Part shown: piece by piece, positions 63,927 to 64,000 of the stretch | Layout of the letters: each line of letters starts with the position of its first letter | Numbering within the stretch: the stretch's first letter is position 1 | Notes under the pieces: model-generated | What the model was told of the DNA's origin: nothing | The model's database searches: none | The model's input: only the letters and a program-made list of their open reading frames with translations | Program-made: the position numbers and the translations under genes | Source of the DNA: Rhodoferax sp. | GTDB taxonomy: Bacteria; Pseudomonadota; Gammaproteobacteria; Burkholderiales; Burkholderiaceae_C | Reading direction: 5' to 3' | Length of the DNA: 64,000 bases | NCBI RefSeq assembly: GCF_025354435.1 | Contig: NZ_JANXMU010000081.1 | Location: 1-64,000 of the forward strand

Positions 63927-64000
63927 GCCCCGTCCACCCCCCCATCACTGAAGCCGATTTGCACGCCTACGCCGACGGCCAGCTCGCCCCCGAGCGCCAG
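63923..64000 (+). CDS. Anti-sigma factor, N-terminal part only
   Basis: Only the first 26 codons are in the window. The ATG overlaps the sigma-factor stop, and the peptide reads ITEADLHAYADGQLAPERQ, the ADLHAYxDGxL motif common to the zinc-finger/membrane anti-sigma group paired with such ECF factors. The membrane part lies beyond the right edge. The assignment rests on the motif and on coupling to the sigma gene. Confidence 0.75.
   Translation, partial: MSPVHPPITEADLHAYADGQLAPERQ

Overview
The window looks like chromosomal DNA of a betaproteobacterium in the Burkholderiales, most likely Comamonadaceae and Rhodoferax-like. The evidence is gene order and protein character (dapC-dapD-pilU-dapE-prmB, a sigma factor with DUF3619 and DUF3106, a PEP-CTERM protein), high GC, and two dispersed repeat types that I associate with this family. 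It is densely coded, with about 65 genes, many in overlapping operons. I see no rRNA, tRNA, CRISPR array, prophage or insertion sequence.

Layout. 1-3904: cytochrome bo3 quinol oxidase operon cyoABCD on the minus strand, cut at the left edge. 4029-6274: an MFS carrier and a PuuE-like deacetylase, plus strand. 6264-12697: a minus-strand catabolic locus (amino-acid-type ABC importer, class V aminotransferase-like protein, hydantoinase, RpiR regulator, ureidoglycolate lyase). 12901-20577: a GlsB/YeaQ membrane protein, an ABC-F ATPase, and a lysine/diaminopimelate operon that also carries pilU and prmB. 20638-26919: a cupin, an acyltransferase, NAD synthetase, a PII protein, and a sigma factor/DUF3619/DUF3106/RDD/dgkA operon. 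27222-30797: ilvI-ilvH-ilvC. 30995-39787: an RcnB-like protein, a PEP-CTERM protein, a moxR-DUF58-tgpA-mltB operon, a histone-deacetylase-like hydrolase and an MscS channel. 39927-44514: etfBA, an acyl-CoA dehydrogenase and a nitronate-monooxygenase-like flavoprotein. 44595-48933: an acyltransferase, a glutathione S-transferase, trhO, a PHB-depolymerase-type esterase and a ribbon-helix-helix regulator. 49082-53838: spoVR-yeaH-prkA. 53987-59080: serB, cytochrome c, an ECF sigma/anti-sigma pair, ybdD and cstA. 59237-64000: a two-component system, a glutathione peroxidase, a LysR regulator and a second ECF sigma/anti-sigma module cut at the right edge.

The most unusual signal is a roughly 55-bp palindromic repeat (core CTCTAGCGTA ... 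TACGCTAGTAGCTATTA) present in at least eleven recognisable copies. Some are ordinary intergenic copies. Others lie in frame inside genes: dapE (a roughly 23-residue insertion), prmB, the DUF482 acyltransferase and a partial copy in nadE. One copy encodes the hydrophobic signal segment of the MltB-like transglycosylase, one supplies the stop codon of the DUF58 gene, and one appears to form a transcription terminator. A separate GC-rich repeat is inserted in frame in dapC. The second item of interest is the hydantoinase/ureidoglycolate lyase/aminotransferase/ABC locus. Its gene set does not match any pathway I can name in full.
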